Shown: in pieces, positions 53,645 to 62,620 of the stretch
How the letters are laid out: every line of letters starts with the position of its first letter
Position numbering within the stretch: the first letter of the stretch is position 1
Assembly (NCBI RefSeq): GCF_031598375.1
Contig: NZ_CP123872.1
Location: 2,166,501 to 2,230,500, forward strand
Reading direction: 5' to 3'
Source of the DNA: Temperatibacter marinus
Lineage (GTDB): Bacteria; Pseudomonadota; Alphaproteobacteria; Sphingomonadales; Kordiimonadaceae
Length of the DNA stretch: 64,000 nucleotides
Made by a program: the position numbers and the translations under genes
Notes under the pieces: generated by a model
What the model was told of the DNA's origin: nothing
Database searches by the model: none
Seen by the model: the letters and a program-made list of their open reading frames with translations, nothing else

Positions 53645-53701
53645 TGTTTGGTTATTTAGCCAGACATAAATATAACAGAATTATTGTAAGAGAGACGACC
53701 T

Positions 53702-53827
53702 ATGAAAGTCCGTAACAGCCTTAAATCGCTGAAAAATCGCCACCGCGATTGTCGCGTGATCCGCCGTAAAGGCCGTACATATGTAATCAACAAAACTCAG
53801 CGCCGCTTTAAAGCTCGCCAGGGTTAA
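53702..53827 (+). CDS. ykgO: 50S ribosomal protein bL36, YkgO type
   Basis: A 41-residue protein: [20 protein letters not shown] and [21 protein letters not shown]. It is the B-type (C-minus) bL36 with a single Cys and no CxxC zinc ribbon. Alphaproteobacteria mostly carry only this zinc-free form. AGAGAGACGACCT precedes the ATG as ribosome site. Strong promoter and terminator bracket it, so it is a single-gene transcript. Confidence 0.95.
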   Translation: MKVRNSLKSLKNRHRDCRVIRRKGRTYVINKTQRRFKARQG

Positions 53828-53851
53828 TCCTACATACTGTCCAAGTTTAAG

Positions 53852-53884
53852 AGGCCGCCTGACATTATGTCTGGCGGCCTTTTT
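53852..53884 (+). terminator. Intrinsic terminator after ykgO
   Basis: aggccgcc (53852-53859) / ggcggcct (53873-53880), inner gac/gtc pairing in the loop, then four to five Ts. It lies only 19 bases before the HAD gene start. Confidence 0.88.
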
Positions 53885-53903
53885 ATTTAGGAAGAGAAAA
53901 ATA

Positions 53904-54512
53904 ATGAAAAAAATTTCGGCCGTGATATTCGATGTGGGCAATGTTCTTGTGAAATGGGATCCACGTGTAATTTACGAAAAACACTTTGAAGACAAAACTG
54001 AGCTTGATTGGTTCATGGACACAGTGGTGAACATGGATTGGCATAAACACCATGATGCGGGACGTACTTTTGAAGAGGGTGTGCGAATCAGGTCTGAAAA
54101 ATTCCCTGATTATGCAGATCTTATTAAGCTCTATCATACCCAGTGGGATGATACGATCACGGGGGTTATTCAGCAATCTGTGGACTGCTTAAGAGCTTTG
54201 AAAGCAAAAGGTATCCCTGTCTATGGGCTAACAAATTTTAACGGCCCTCAATTTGATCGGTTTCGACAGCAATTTGATTTCATCGGTCTGATGGACGGTG
54301 TTGTTGTGTCAGGAGACGAAGGGATCATAAAGCCTGATCCTGCAATTTATCACTTGATTCTGGAGCGTTATGGCCTGAAAGCTGAAGAGACATATTTTAT
54401 TGACGACGGCTTGCCCAATATCGTGGCGGCCAGAGCTGAGGGCATCGTAGGTCATCATTTTACCAGCCCCGAAGGGCTGGTAAAAGAGTTGAAAGACTTT
54501 GGCTTAATTTAA
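53904..54512 (+). CDS. HAD-family hydrolase, YihX-like
   Basis: A 202-residue HAD phosphatase: motif I in the form FDVGNVLVKWDP (Asp10; the usual second Asp replaced by Gly, as in YihX-type), LTNFN (motif II), KPDPAIYHLI (motif III Lys) and FIDDGLPNIVAA (motif IV). Cap region of helical type. Such enzymes act on sugar phosphates such as glucose-1-phosphate. The missing second Asp suggests checking catalysis, but other members with this variant are active. Overlaps the convergent pyk stop by 9 bases. Confidence 0.85.
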   Translation: MKKISAVIFDVGNVLVKWDPRVIYEKHFEDKTELDWFMDTVVNMDWHKHHDAGRTFEEGVRIRSEKFPDYADLIKLYHTQWDDTITGVIQQSVDCLRALKAKGIPVYGLTNFNGPQFDRFRQQFDFIGLMDGVVVSGDEGIIKPDPAIYHLILERYGLKAEETYFIDDGLPNIVAARAEGIVGHHFTSPEGLVKELKDFGLI

Positions 54513-55958
54513 CTCGTTGCCGTTAATCCATGCAATATGAAGGACATTTGTGGCCCCGGGTGTTCCAAAAGGAACGCCTGCGGTTACGACGATGCGGTCT
54601 CCCGGAGTTACGAGGCCTGTTCGAAAGGCCATACGCTTTGCTTTTCCGATCATATGTTCAAAGTCGTTAATGTCTTTAGTTTTGACAGTATGTAAACCCC
54701 AAACAAGTGCTAAGCGTCGAGCAATTTCAATACGCGGTGTCAAAACCAGAATAGGGGCTTCAGGCCGTTCTCTGGCAGCTCTTAGTGCTGTTGTTCCTGA
54801 AGACGTGAAAGTGACAATAGCAGAGGCGTGCACAGTGGTCGCTACAGTTCTTGCCGCAGCTGTTATTGCATCACCCGGTGTGCTGTTTGCCATCATCTGG
54901 GAGATGCCAAATTCAGCAATGCTGTTTGTGGGGTCATTCTCGACACGTTCTGTAACACGATTCATCACGCTAACAGCTTCAATGGGGTACTCTCCCACAG
55001 CTGACTCAGCAGAAAGCATGACAGCGTCTGCGCCTTCTAAAACGGCATTGGCTACGTCCGTGACTTCCGCACGTGTCGGTACAGGAGAAGAAATCATGCT
55101 CTCAAGCATTTGTGTCGCAACAATAACAGGTTTTCCTTCAAGCCGTGCGCAACGAACAATTTGCTTTTGAAGGCCTGGAACATTTTCCATAGGCTCTTCT
55201 ACGCCTAAATCACCGCGAGCAACCATAACGCCATCAGCATATTCGACAATTTCACTGAGGCAATCAATCGCGGCAGGTTTTTCAATTTTTGCCATGATGG
55301 CGACACCAGGTCCAGCCAATTTCTTAGCTTCAGCGACATCTGCAGGGCGCTGGACGAAAGACAAGGCAATCCAATCACAGCCAGCTTTTACAGCATAAGA
55401 TAAGTCGGCGCGATCTTTTTCAGTCAATGCAGCAATAGGAAGGACTGTATTAGGGACGTTAACGCCTTTTCTATCAGAAAGTTTACCGCCAACAAGGACT
55501 TTGCATGTGGCATCTTGACCGTCAATGTTCGTGACCTCTAGCTTCACTTTACCATCATCTAAAAGAAGGTGGGTGCCAACATTCATGGCTTCAAATATTT
55601 CTTTATGAGGCAGTGTGACGCGCGAGGAATTGCCGAGCTTGCTGTTCATGTCCAAGTGGAAAATATCCCCATTATTCAGCATGATAGACCCATTTTCAAA
55701 TTGACCAATCCGTAATTTTGGTCCCTGAAGATCTGCAAGAATAGCAATCGGGCGGTGCATCCGTTTTTCGACAGCACGGATATTTGCAATGAGTTCATCT
55801 TTGCCATCACTGCCGCCGTGGCTCATGTTTAAACGAAAGACATCAACGCCAGCAATGAATAATTTTTCAATCATTTCATAACTACTGCTGGCAGGCCCCA
55901 AAGTTGCTACGATACGGGTTTTTCTGTCTCTGACGATTTTTGCCGTTTCACTTGGCAT
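54504..55958 (-). CDS. pyk: Pyruvate kinase
   Basis: A 484-residue PK: RKTRIVATLGPASSSYEMIEKLF, active-site segment VAIMAKIEKPAAID, and MVARGDLGVEEPMENVP plus VIVATQMLESMI. Converts phosphoenolpyruvate plus ADP to pyruvate plus ATP, the last step of glycolysis. TAGGAGACTTTT before the ATG. Alphaproteobacterial pyk often lies near gapR and N-formylglutamate amidohydrolase genes, as here. Confidence 0.96.
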   Translation of the reverse strand: MPSETAKIVRDRKTRIVATLGPASSSYEMIEKLFIAGVDVFRLNMSHGGSDGKDELIANIRAVEKRMHRPIAILADLQGPKLRIGQFENGSIMLNNGDIFHLDMNSKLGNSSRVTLPHKEIFEAMNVGTHLLLDDGKVKLEVTNIDGQDATCKVLVGGKLSDRKGVNVPNTVLPIAALTEKDRADLSYAVKAGCDWIALSFVQRPADVAEAKKLAGPGVAIMAKIEKPAAIDCLSEIVEYADGVMVARGDLGVEEPMENVPGLQKQIVRCARLEGKPVIVATQMLESMISSPVPTRAEVTDVANAVLEGADAVMLSAESAVGEYPIEAVSVMNRVTERVENDPTNSIAEFGISQMMANSTPGDAITAAARTVATTVHASAIVTFTSSGTTALRAARERPEAPILVLTPRIEIARRLALVWGLHTVKTKDINDFEHMIGKAKRMAFRTGLVTPGDRIVVTAGVPFGTPGATNVLHIAWINGNELN

Positions 55959-56063
55959 AAAAGTCTCCTATACCTCTAATAGAGAATAAAAATTATTTAT
56001 TATAGTAACCTCGTGGGACCAAGTGAGGTTGCGCTTGATTAACAGGACTAATGGCACAGTTTT

Positions 56064-56834
56064 ATGACGAATACAAATATTTTACCGCCTGAAGTGATAA
56101 ATCCAGAGAGTGAGTGCGATGTTTTAATTCTCTGTGATCATGCCAGCAATCATGTCCCAAAAGAATTTGACTCTCTGGGGCTTGAGGAAATGTCTCTTGC
56201 AGAGCATATCGCTTGGGATATTGGCGCAGAACAAATTACTCGAAAAATGTGTGATATGATGGGTATGACGGCCGTTATCCAAAGGGTGTCTCGCCTTGTG
56301 ATTGATGTGAATAGAGAGCCAGGTCGCGATAGTTTAATTCCTGTTGTGAGTGATGGAACAGCAATACCAGGAAACAGAAACCTCTCTTTTGAGCAAACAC
56401 AAAACCGTGTTGAAGCTTATTACACACCTTTTCATCAAGTCATTGAAGAGTGTATTGCCCACCGATTAAAACGAGGCCGGACACCATTAATTATTGGAAT
56501 GCATAGTTTTACAGATCGAATGGCTGGCTTTCAAAGGCCGTGGCAGATTGGATTTCTGTGGAATAAAGATCCACGTTTAGCGCAAGCGATGATTGGTATG
56601 CTTGAGCGAGAAACAACTCTAACAATTGGGGATAATGAGCCTTATAGCGGTAAAGATTTATACTATACAATGCAACGCCACGGTGCTGACAATGGATTGG
56701 CACAGACAACCATCGAAATCAGGCAGGACTTAGCAAAAAATGAAAAGCAGTGCACCGAATGGGCTGCACTGCTGTGTGATGTTTTGGAGGAATTATTGGA
56801 GCGCTCTGATTTGATGTCGCTGAAACATTATTGA
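56064..56834 (+). CDS. N-formylglutamate amidohydrolase family protein
   Basis: A 256-residue protein: LILCDHASNHVPKEFDSLG and RLVIDVNREPGRDSLIP are the family motifs, with HSFTDRMAGFQRPW and a later IEIRQDL. Close to the COG3931 group of amidohydrolases annotated for histidine degradation (N-formylglutamate to glutamate plus formate). No hut genes beside it, so the actual substrate may be another N-formyl or acyl amino acid. Ribosome site weak. Confidence 0.85.
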   Translation: MTNTNILPPEVINPESECDVLILCDHASNHVPKEFDSLGLEEMSLAEHIAWDIGAEQITRKMCDMMGMTAVIQRVSRLVIDVNREPGRDSLIPVVSDGTAIPGNRNLSFEQTQNRVEAYYTPFHQVIEECIAHRLKRGRTPLIIGMHSFTDRMAGFQRPWQIGFLWNKDPRLAQAMIGMLERETTLTIGDNEPYSGKDLYYTMQRHGADNGLAQTTIEIRQDLAKNEKQCTEWAALLCDVLEELLERSDLMSLKHY

Positions 56835-56837
56835 TTG

Positions 56838-57134
56838 TTAAGCGGCCAGAGCTTGACTGCTGCTGCTATAATCAGGAGAGAACTTGGTCTCTACCTGTGC
56901 CAGAGACACACAGACGAGGGCGTTTAATTTATTCACTAAACCATTTCTCTCAAGGCTGTTGAGATTTTCGAAAGTTAAAATGACCTTTTGAAAATTATCG
57001 ACACTTTTCGTTGCTGCCATCTCAATAAAAGTGAGGCCGACAACGTTGAAGACGTCCAGAATGCGTGCCAGCGTATCTGAGTCGTGAAGGGCATGAACAG
57101 AAAATGTTGTACGAGTTTCGCTTTTATAGACCAT
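56838..57134 (-). CDS. Lone ACT-domain protein
   Basis: A 98-residue protein with a single ACT-like fold: TFSVHALHDSDTLARILDVFNVVGLTFIEM, then a second half with KVILTFENLNSLERNGLVNKLNAL, like the N-terminal ACT domain of acetolactate-synthase small subunit. Ligand-binding ACT domains sense amino acids. No catalytic partner is beside it; it is divergent from an Lrp/AsnC regulator, also amino-acid responsive, over a 144-base region. Function inferred only as amino-acid sensing. Confidence 0.7.
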   Translation of the reverse strand: MVYKSETRTTFSVHALHDSDTLARILDVFNVVGLTFIEMAATKSVDNFQKVILTFENLNSLERNGLVNKLNALVCVSLAQVETKFSPDYSSSSQALAA

Positions 57135-57278
57135 TTTACTTTCCTTAAGTCGCTATGATTTGTAACTGTGTTCATCATAGTCTAAGGGCAGAGGAAAAGG
57201 GTTCCTAAAAGTATTTGAATATGATATTATATGGGAAATTATTTCGTTATTACTGAATTATGAAGGAAATTGTCCCGT

Positions 57279-57740
57279 ATGATTGATCAATTGGATGTTA
57301 AAATTCTGAATATTCTTCAGGATAGGGCAGATTTGCCATTAAATGAGGTTGCGGACAAGGTTGGATCATCACGGTCGGTGGTGTGGCGCAGAATTCAGCG
57401 CATGCAAGACGAGGGGGTGATCACGAAGAATGTCTCATTGGTTTGTCCTGATAAGGTAGGGTTGGCAGTGATGGTGTTTGCGCATGTGAAGATGCAAGCC
57501 CATAGCCGAGAGAATTTACCTAACTTTATAGATATGGTGCAAACCTTTCCAGAGGTTGTGGAATGTCATACTCTTATGGGGGATATTGATTTTATTCTCA
57601 AAATACGTGTTCAAGATGTTCAAGCTTATGAGAAGTTTTTCTGGGATAAATTATCTCCTATTGAAGGTGTGCGCGAGATAAGTTCATCAATTGCCCTGAC
57701 AGCTCATAAAGATACAACAAAATTATCGATTAATATTTGA
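57279..57740 (+). CDS. Lrp/AsnC-family regulator
   Basis: A 153-residue protein: HTH (LDVKILNILQDRADLPLNEVADKVGSSRSVVWRRIQRMQDEGVI) and RAM effector domain (VVECHTLMGDIDFILKIRVQDVQAYEKFF). Divergent from the ACT gene and likely regulates it or an unlinked amino-acid gene. ATG at 57279 chosen over TTG at 57270. A/T-rich region between the two genes may hold Lrp sites. Confidence 0.92.
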   Translation: MIDQLDVKILNILQDRADLPLNEVADKVGSSRSVVWRRIQRMQDEGVITKNVSLVCPDKVGLAVMVFAHVKMQAHSRENLPNFIDMVQTFPEVVECHTLMGDIDFILKIRVQDVQAYEKFFWDKLSPIEGVREISSSIALTAHKDTTKLSINI

Positions 57741-57805
57741 TGTCCATGAGTTCAGTCGTTAAAGTCTAGCAAAATTGATTCATCTATTAGTTCAGGAGTT
57801 CTGAC

Positions 57806-58093
57806 ATGGTAAATACAGGCGGTATCGCAGGAGAGCAATTACGGTCATTCATCGAGCGCATTGAGCGCTTGGAAGAAGAGAAAAAAGGTTTAGCCGAGGA
57901 TGTTAAGGAAGTCTATGCGCAAGCGAAGGCTACAGGCTTTGATCCTAAGATCATGCGTAAGGTGATTAGCCTTCGTAAGATGGATCAGGCTGACCGTCAG
58001 GAGCAGGAAGCCTTGTTGGATGTCTATCTTCATGCGATTGAGGGCGGAGAGCAAGTTCGGCCGACAGCTGAAGTTGTGGCTATTAACGAATAA
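57806..58093 (+). CDS. gapR: GapR nucleoid-associated protein (DUF2312/UPF0335)
   Basis: A 95-residue coiled-coil protein: [69 protein letters not shown] is the full DUF2312/GapR signature. Known in Caulobacter as GapR, a protein that encircles overtwisted DNA ahead of replication and transcription. Present almost only in Alphaproteobacteria. A terminator follows at 58125. Confidence 0.95.
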   Translation: MVNTGGIAGEQLRSFIERIERLEEEKKGLAEDVKEVYAQAKATGFDPKIMRKVISLRKMDQADRQEQEALLDVYLHAIEGGEQVRPTAEVVAINE

Positions 58094-58124
58094 AGTACTT
58101 TCGAATTTTAAATTTGTAAAAAAG

Positions 58125-58144
58125 CGGCCATGGGCCGTTTTTTT
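58125..58144 (+). terminator. Intrinsic terminator after gapR
   Basis: cggcc (58125-58129) / ggccg (58133-58137), 3-base loop, then seven Ts. Confidence 0.85.
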
Positions 58145-58179
58145 GTTTGAGAAGAATAACTCTGAAAAAATTTACAAAA

Positions 58180-58707
58180 TCACGCCATTTTTGCAAGGGA
58201 AGGCGTAGCCCCTTCCTTCTTCACATAGATTCCTAAGATTTGTGTTATTTGTTGTTGAGTTTCAGAAAAAGGAACAAGAGCAAAATTTCCACCCCAGAAT
58301 GTGTGTTTTCTGTTTAAAATATCTACGGAATAGGTAATAGGCTTTCGCGCCATTACAGCACAATTAACCATAAATAGATGTCGTTCCATTACTTCTTTGT
58401 CAGGTATTTTAGAGATTAGTTTTTGACTATGGGGTGTATAAACCCAGTCGAGCTCAGATCCTTCATATTTTACGAGTGTATCAACAACTATATCTTTCTC
58501 AAAAATAAGGTCAATCAGCATAAGATTGGGTAAAATCTTTTTAAAATCTTTGGGATCAAAGTCTTTTCTTTGTGGTAATTTCCCTTCCTTGTAGAGAGGC
58601 GAAAATTTTTCAAGCAGGCATGTAATTTCTTTGGGGCACTCTTCAATGTCGATGAATTTAGGTGAGCCGTATAAGTTTTTGAATATTTGTTCATCTTTTT
58701 CTAGCAT
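58180..58707 (-). CDS. PAS_5-family (PAS-like) protein
   Basis: A 175-residue protein with the alphaproteobacterial PAS_5 pattern: GKLPQRKDFDPKDFKKILPNLMLIDLIF, then a beta-rich half (VVDTLVKYEGSELDW, FWGGNFALVPFSETQQQITQILGIYV). PAS_5 proteins have a PAS fold of unknown ligand and no fused output domain. The gene has more A/T at third positions than its neighbours. It is divergent from the MFS transporter operon, with a 137-base gap carrying two palindromes. Confidence 0.75.
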   Translation of the reverse strand: MLEKDEQIFKNLYGSPKFIDIEECPKEITCLLEKFSPLYKEGKLPQRKDFDPKDFKKILPNLMLIDLIFEKDIVVDTLVKYEGSELDWVYTPHSQKLISKIPDKEVMERHLFMVNCAVMARKPITYSVDILNRKHTFWGGNFALVPFSETQQQITQILGIYVKKEGATPSLAKMA

Positions 58708-58776
58708 TTTAAAACCTCATGTTTCTTCAAGTTACCCCGTATTAGCGTTTATCAATTATACTATTACCTTGATTAG

Positions 58777-58814
58777 AGTATGAAAGTATACTAAAAAGTG
58801 AGTAAATAGTCACT
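58777..58814. promoter_or_regulatory. Two short palindromes before the MFS-CapA operon
   Basis: agtat-N6-atact (58777-58792) and agtga-N8-tcact (58797-58814). They lie 30-70 bases before the MFS start and 70-110 before the PAS gene, in an A/T-rich region that likely holds divergent promoters. Confidence 0.35.
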
Positions 58815-58844
58815 AAATATAAATTTAAGATAAACTTTATTGCT

Positions 58845-60086
58845 ATGTTGGATGTAAAAAAATACAATAAACAGTATCAAATGCTCGGCCTTTCCTTATT
58901 GGGTATTGTCCTTTGTTATGTAGATCGAATTCTCATTTCAATTGCTGCTATAAATATGAAAGCGGACTTTAATTGGACAGATACGGAGAAAGGCATTGTG
59001 CTTGCGTCCTTTTTTTGGGGGTATTTGATAACACAAGCATTTGGCGGGCTACTCGCAAGAAGGTTTTCGGGGCGCATGGTCTTTGCACTTGCTGTGCTTT
59101 CTTGGTCGTTTTTTACCATCCTAACTCCTACGGCAGCCTACACGAATTCCTTGTTTATACTCGTGATCTGCCGTTTCCTTGTGGGGGTTGGAGAAGGGGC
59201 AGCGTTTCCAGCCGTTTATACTATGATATACAGGCGCATGGAAGTTTCTAAGCAGTCCTTTGCAGTGGGATCTCTCATGTCTGGATCTGCGATCGGAACG
59301 ATCATCGCTTTGTTGAGTGTTCCGACACTGATTATCTATTTTGGGTGGGCAAAAGTTTTCTATCTTTTCGGGAGCTTAGGGCTTGTTTGGGCAGTTTTTT
59401 GGTTTGCTTTGGTTCCGAAGACTATACCAGAAGACGACTCTCTTGATCCGCGAGAGCTATCCCCTACACCTTGGAAGTTGTTTCTTACGAATAAATCAGC
59501 ATTAAGTGTATTCTTCATTACAACAACATGGTCTATTTGCTCCTTTACTACTGTGACATGGTTGCCAAGTTATTTTGTTGATACCTTCGATGTGTCAAGT
59601 CAAGAAGCAGGGCTCTATTCACTGGTTCCATTCCTGTCTCTTCTCATTAGTCCTTTATGGGCCGGGCGATATTCTGCTCAGCTTGAAGAAAGAGGTATGG
59701 ACAAATTAGCCATTCGGAAACTGCTGGTTTACTGTGGGATTTTCAGTGGTTGTTTCTTCCTTTGTACGGTTGCTTTTGTACAGTCTGTCTTTTTGGCTGC
59801 TCTTCTCTTGTTCGCAGCTTTCTTAGGGTTTGGGGTGGCCCAACCAGGTTTTGCAGTCATGTCCAAGGATCTCTTTCCAAATAGCGGTGAGGTGATGTTT
59901 GGAATGACCATTGCATCGGGATCCATCTTTAGCAGTATCGCAATTGCCTTGGTCGGAAAAGCTTTGGACATGACTGGATCCTATACCGTCATGTTCCTCG
60001 GGATCGCCTTCCTCAACATTATTGCCGTTCTTTACTTTCACGTTTTTGCATCCGTTGATCCTTTGGAGAGTCGTTATGAGTCATAG
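58845..60086 (+). CDS. MFS transporter, anion:cation symporter (SLC17-like)
   Basis: A 413-residue permease with twelve predicted helices. Motifs of the ACS/SLC17 branch: FWGYLITQAFGGLLARRFSGR in loop 2-3 and CRFLVGVGEGAAFPAVY in helix 4. This branch carries organic anions such as glucarate, sialate, glutamate or acidic peptides together with protons or sodium. First gene of a run with CapA (overlapping by 11 bases), DUF2817 and M19 genes, so it probably imports their product or substrate. Ribosome site weak. Confidence 0.85.
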   Translation: MLDVKKYNKQYQMLGLSLLGIVLCYVDRILISIAAINMKADFNWTDTEKGIVLASFFWGYLITQAFGGLLARRFSGRMVFALAVLSWSFFTILTPTAAYTNSLFILVICRFLVGVGEGAAFPAVYTMIYRRMEVSKQSFAVGSLMSGSAIGTIIALLSVPTLIIYFGWAKVFYLFGSLGLVWAVFWFALVPKTIPEDDSLDPRELSPTPWKLFLTNKSALSVFFITTTWSICSFTTVTWLPSYFVDTFDVSSQEAGLYSLVPFLSLLISPLWAGRYSAQLEERGMDKLAIRKLLVYCGIFSGCFFLCTVAFVQSVFLAALLLFAAFLGFGVAQPGFAVMSKDLFPNSGEVMFGMTIASGSIFSSIAIALVGKALDMTGSYTVMFLGIAFLNIIAVLYFHVFASVDPLESRYES

Positions 60087-61422
60087 GGTAAGACCTGTAA
60101 ATTTACCGCGAAATTGCCAATTTTTATTTGAGGGATTCAGTGAAGAAATTATGACTGAAATCGAAGGTATTATGAGGTCAAAATCTGAATCAGGGGAGTG
60201 GAGCACTCCTCAAGACCTTTTGTTTGATCCTACAGATATGGAGTTTATGGCATATTGGCTATACAAATCATACTTTCCTTATACGACTGATCGCCCGGGC
60301 AGTAAGATGAAAAGATTGCTAGGCGACACGAAGGGTACAGAATTTACTTTGTTGCCCTCTAACATGCGGGTTGAAGACACTCTTTCCATGAGTGCCGTCG
60401 GTGATTTAATGTTTGCCGTGAACATTGAGCGGTCAAAGGATCGACTCTATCAAGCTGTCAATAAAGTTATTTTTGATCATGACATTCGGTTCGCGAATTT
60501 AGAGTCTACCCTAACGAGTGAAAGTATTAGTGATCGGTCAATGCAGCATGAGGGGGATACGCCGCATATTAATATCACCCAAGATGAATATAAGGCGTTG
60601 GTTCATCACAAAAAAAAGTCTTTTAATCTGCTTCAACTTGCCAATAACCATATCATGGATTGCGGGGAAGAAGGGGCTCGCCTTACACTTAGCCAATTAG
60701 ACAAAGATAACATCCTCGGACTTGGAGTGTTTTTGGAAAAGTCAGAGGCAGATCGCCCACAAATCACTGAGCACAAAGGGGTCAAAATTGGATGGGTTTC
60801 GCATACATTCAGTTTAAATCAGCAGCCAACTCCAGAGGGAAAACCTTGGATGGTGAATGTGACAGATTTCCACTGTGTAGAAACGCCAAACCTTTCCCAG
60901 ATAGACCAACAGATTAAAGCATGTAAAAAAGAGGGAGCGGATTTGGTGTTTCTTTCTCTTCATTGGGGGTTGGAGCATGAATTTTTTCCGCATCCAGATC
61001 AGCAGAAGTGGGCGCATCAATTCGCTGAGTGGGGGGCCGATTTAATCATTGGCCATCATCCCCATGTGATCCAGCCTATAGAGGTTTATCGACCGACTTC
61101 TAGTCCTGACAGGACTGTTCCAATTCTGTATAGTTTAGGCAATTTAACTCCGGGATACGGGGCGGCAGCCACAGTCTTGAGTTTGATTGCCGAAATTGAA
61201 ATTGCAAGAGGGTCGCTTGAAGGGCAGCAAGTGACAAGATTGCAGTCCATCAGACTGACCCCTACGGCCTTTATGGCTGCAGAGGAGGGCGGTGAAGAGA
61301 TCTCTGTTCTAGAAAAGCTGTCTAAGCTTGTTGAGGATAAGGAACTCTGTCCAGACTCAAAGAATTATGTAGAGCAGATGGCTGGCTATGCCGATTTAAT
61401 CTTAGGGGCGTCTTGGCGCTAA
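60076..61422 (+). CDS. CapA-family metallophosphatase-like protein
   Basis: A 448-residue protein with an N-terminal extension of about 110 residues before the CapA/PgsA domain. Domain motifs are complete: MSAVGDLMFAV, RFANLESTL, LANNHIMDCGEEG, HWGLEHEFFPHP and IIGHHPHVIQPIEVY, as in calcineurin-like CapA proteins linked to poly-gamma-glutamate synthesis or release. No membrane anchor or signal peptide is visible, unlike Bacillus CapA, so cytoplasmic. Starts inside the MFS gene (11-base overlap), 11 bases before the DUF2817 gene. Context points to cleavage of an imported acidic compound rather than capsule formation. Confidence 0.88.
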   Translation: MSHRVRPVNLPRNCQFLFEGFSEEIMTEIEGIMRSKSESGEWSTPQDLLFDPTDMEFMAYWLYKSYFPYTTDRPGSKMKRLLGDTKGTEFTLLPSNMRVEDTLSMSAVGDLMFAVNIERSKDRLYQAVNKVIFDHDIRFANLESTLTSESISDRSMQHEGDTPHINITQDEYKALVHHKKKSFNLLQLANNHIMDCGEEGARLTLSQLDKDNILGLGVFLEKSEADRPQITEHKGVKIGWVSHTFSLNQQPTPEGKPWMVNVTDFHCVETPNLSQIDQQIKACKKEGADLVFLSLHWGLEHEFFPHPDQQKWAHQFAEWGADLIIGHHPHVIQPIEVYRPTSSPDRTVPILYSLGNLTPGYGAAATVLSLIAEIEIARGSLEGQQVTRLQSIRLTPTAFMAAEEGGEEISVLEKLSKLVEDKELCPDSKNYVEQMAGYADLILGASWR

Positions 61423-61433
61423 AGAGGTGTGTT

Positions 61434-62549
61434 ATGAGTAATTTGAATATTAATAGTTTATTCTCAGAGAGCTATCAGCAATCACGAGAACGATTTTTAA
61501 CAACAATGAAGGATAAAGGAGCTGAGATTCTTTCCCTATTACATCCAGATGAAGGTCCTAACATGACACCGCTTTATATGGATGTTGCTTCTTTGAAAAG
61601 AGCGGGAAACAAGCAGGGAATTGTCCTCGTTTCAGGTACCCACGGACCCGAGGGATTTTGCGGTGCTGCATGTCAAAATTATATGGTGGAAAGAGGTGGT
61701 TTAGCTAAGCTTTTGGAAACAGTGAATGTCTTCTTCATTCATGGCCATAATCCTTTTGGTTTTGCTTGGAATAGACGTTTTACTGAGAATAACGTTGATT
61801 TGAATAGAAATTATGCAGATTTTGAAGAAAGTCAGTCCTTTCTTAACGTAGATTACTTAGAAATCAGTGATTTAATCCACCCTCATGACCTTACAGAAGA
61901 ATGTTTCGACCAAATAAAATTATGGATCAGTGAGAGGGGGGCTTCGGCTTTTCATCAGGTGGCCTTGAGCGGTCAAAGGGTTGATCCAGACGGCATATTA
62001 TATGGAGGTGTGCACGGGGAGTGGTCAAACACTATGATCAGGTCTGTCTTGCCAGGTCTACTTGGAAATCTTGATGATGTGGTCGTTATTGATATCCATT
62101 CTGGCCTAGGAGATTATGGGGTAGGGGAAATTTTCAGTGTCTACCAAAATCATGATCCGAGACAAGCTGTTCTTGCTCAGTGGTATGACGACTTAATAGC
62201 AAGAAATGATTCAAGCAATGACGCTAATGCAAGCGGGGCTTCGGAACAATATGTTACAGACGGGGATTTTTGCAGTGCCCTCACAGAAATTTTACCTCAA
62301 ACCACAGTCTATGCTTTCGCTTTGGAGTATGGAACTGTTGAGTTTGATCGTGTTTTTCAAGCTTTGGTGCGAGAAAATTTCGCCTACCATAAATACGGCC
62401 TTGACGATGATCGGACTTTAAAGGCAGGGCAAAGGCTTCGTGATTGTTTTTATATCAATAGTCCAGAGTGGAAAGAATTAGTCATCACACGCTTTGAAGA
62501 TATTCTCGTGAAAACACTCAGGGGATTACAGAAGCTTTCAGGGGATTAG
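61434..62549 (+). CDS. DUF2817 (M14-like) peptidase
   Basis: A 371-residue DUF2817 protein related to M14 carboxypeptidases: zinc motif HGPEG (His70, Glu73) in VSGTHGPEGFCGAAC, ENNVDLNRNY for substrate Arg/Asn, VIDIHSGLGDYG for the third zinc His, and ALEYGTVEFDRV near the end. Family is uncharacterised; zinc-dependent cleavage of an amide bond is inferred. No signal peptide. AAAGAGGTG precedes the ATG at 61434; the frame's earlier start at 61413 lacks a site. Confidence 0.85.
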   Translation: MSNLNINSLFSESYQQSRERFLTTMKDKGAEILSLLHPDEGPNMTPLYMDVASLKRAGNKQGIVLVSGTHGPEGFCGAACQNYMVERGGLAKLLETVNVFFIHGHNPFGFAWNRRFTENNVDLNRNYADFEESQSFLNVDYLEISDLIHPHDLTEECFDQIKLWISERGASAFHQVALSGQRVDPDGILYGGVHGEWSNTMIRSVLPGLLGNLDDVVVIDIHSGLGDYGVGEIFSVYQNHDPRQAVLAQWYDDLIARNDSSNDANASGASEQYVTDGDFCSALTEILPQTTVYAFALEYGTVEFDRVFQALVRENFAYHKYGLDDDRTLKAGQRLRDCFYINSPEWKELVITRFEDILVKTLRGLQKLSGD

Positions 62550-62620
62550 AAAAACTTTAAGGGTGGTTTGGTATTTTTATCCAGACACGATCTCTTGGCA
62601 AATCAAGACAAAGGGTAGTT

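Noticed and set aside
60076-61422. Capsule biosynthesis function for the CapA protein
   Set aside because: No CapB/CapC/PgsBC genes nearby and no membrane anchor, so polymer synthesis is not supported here.
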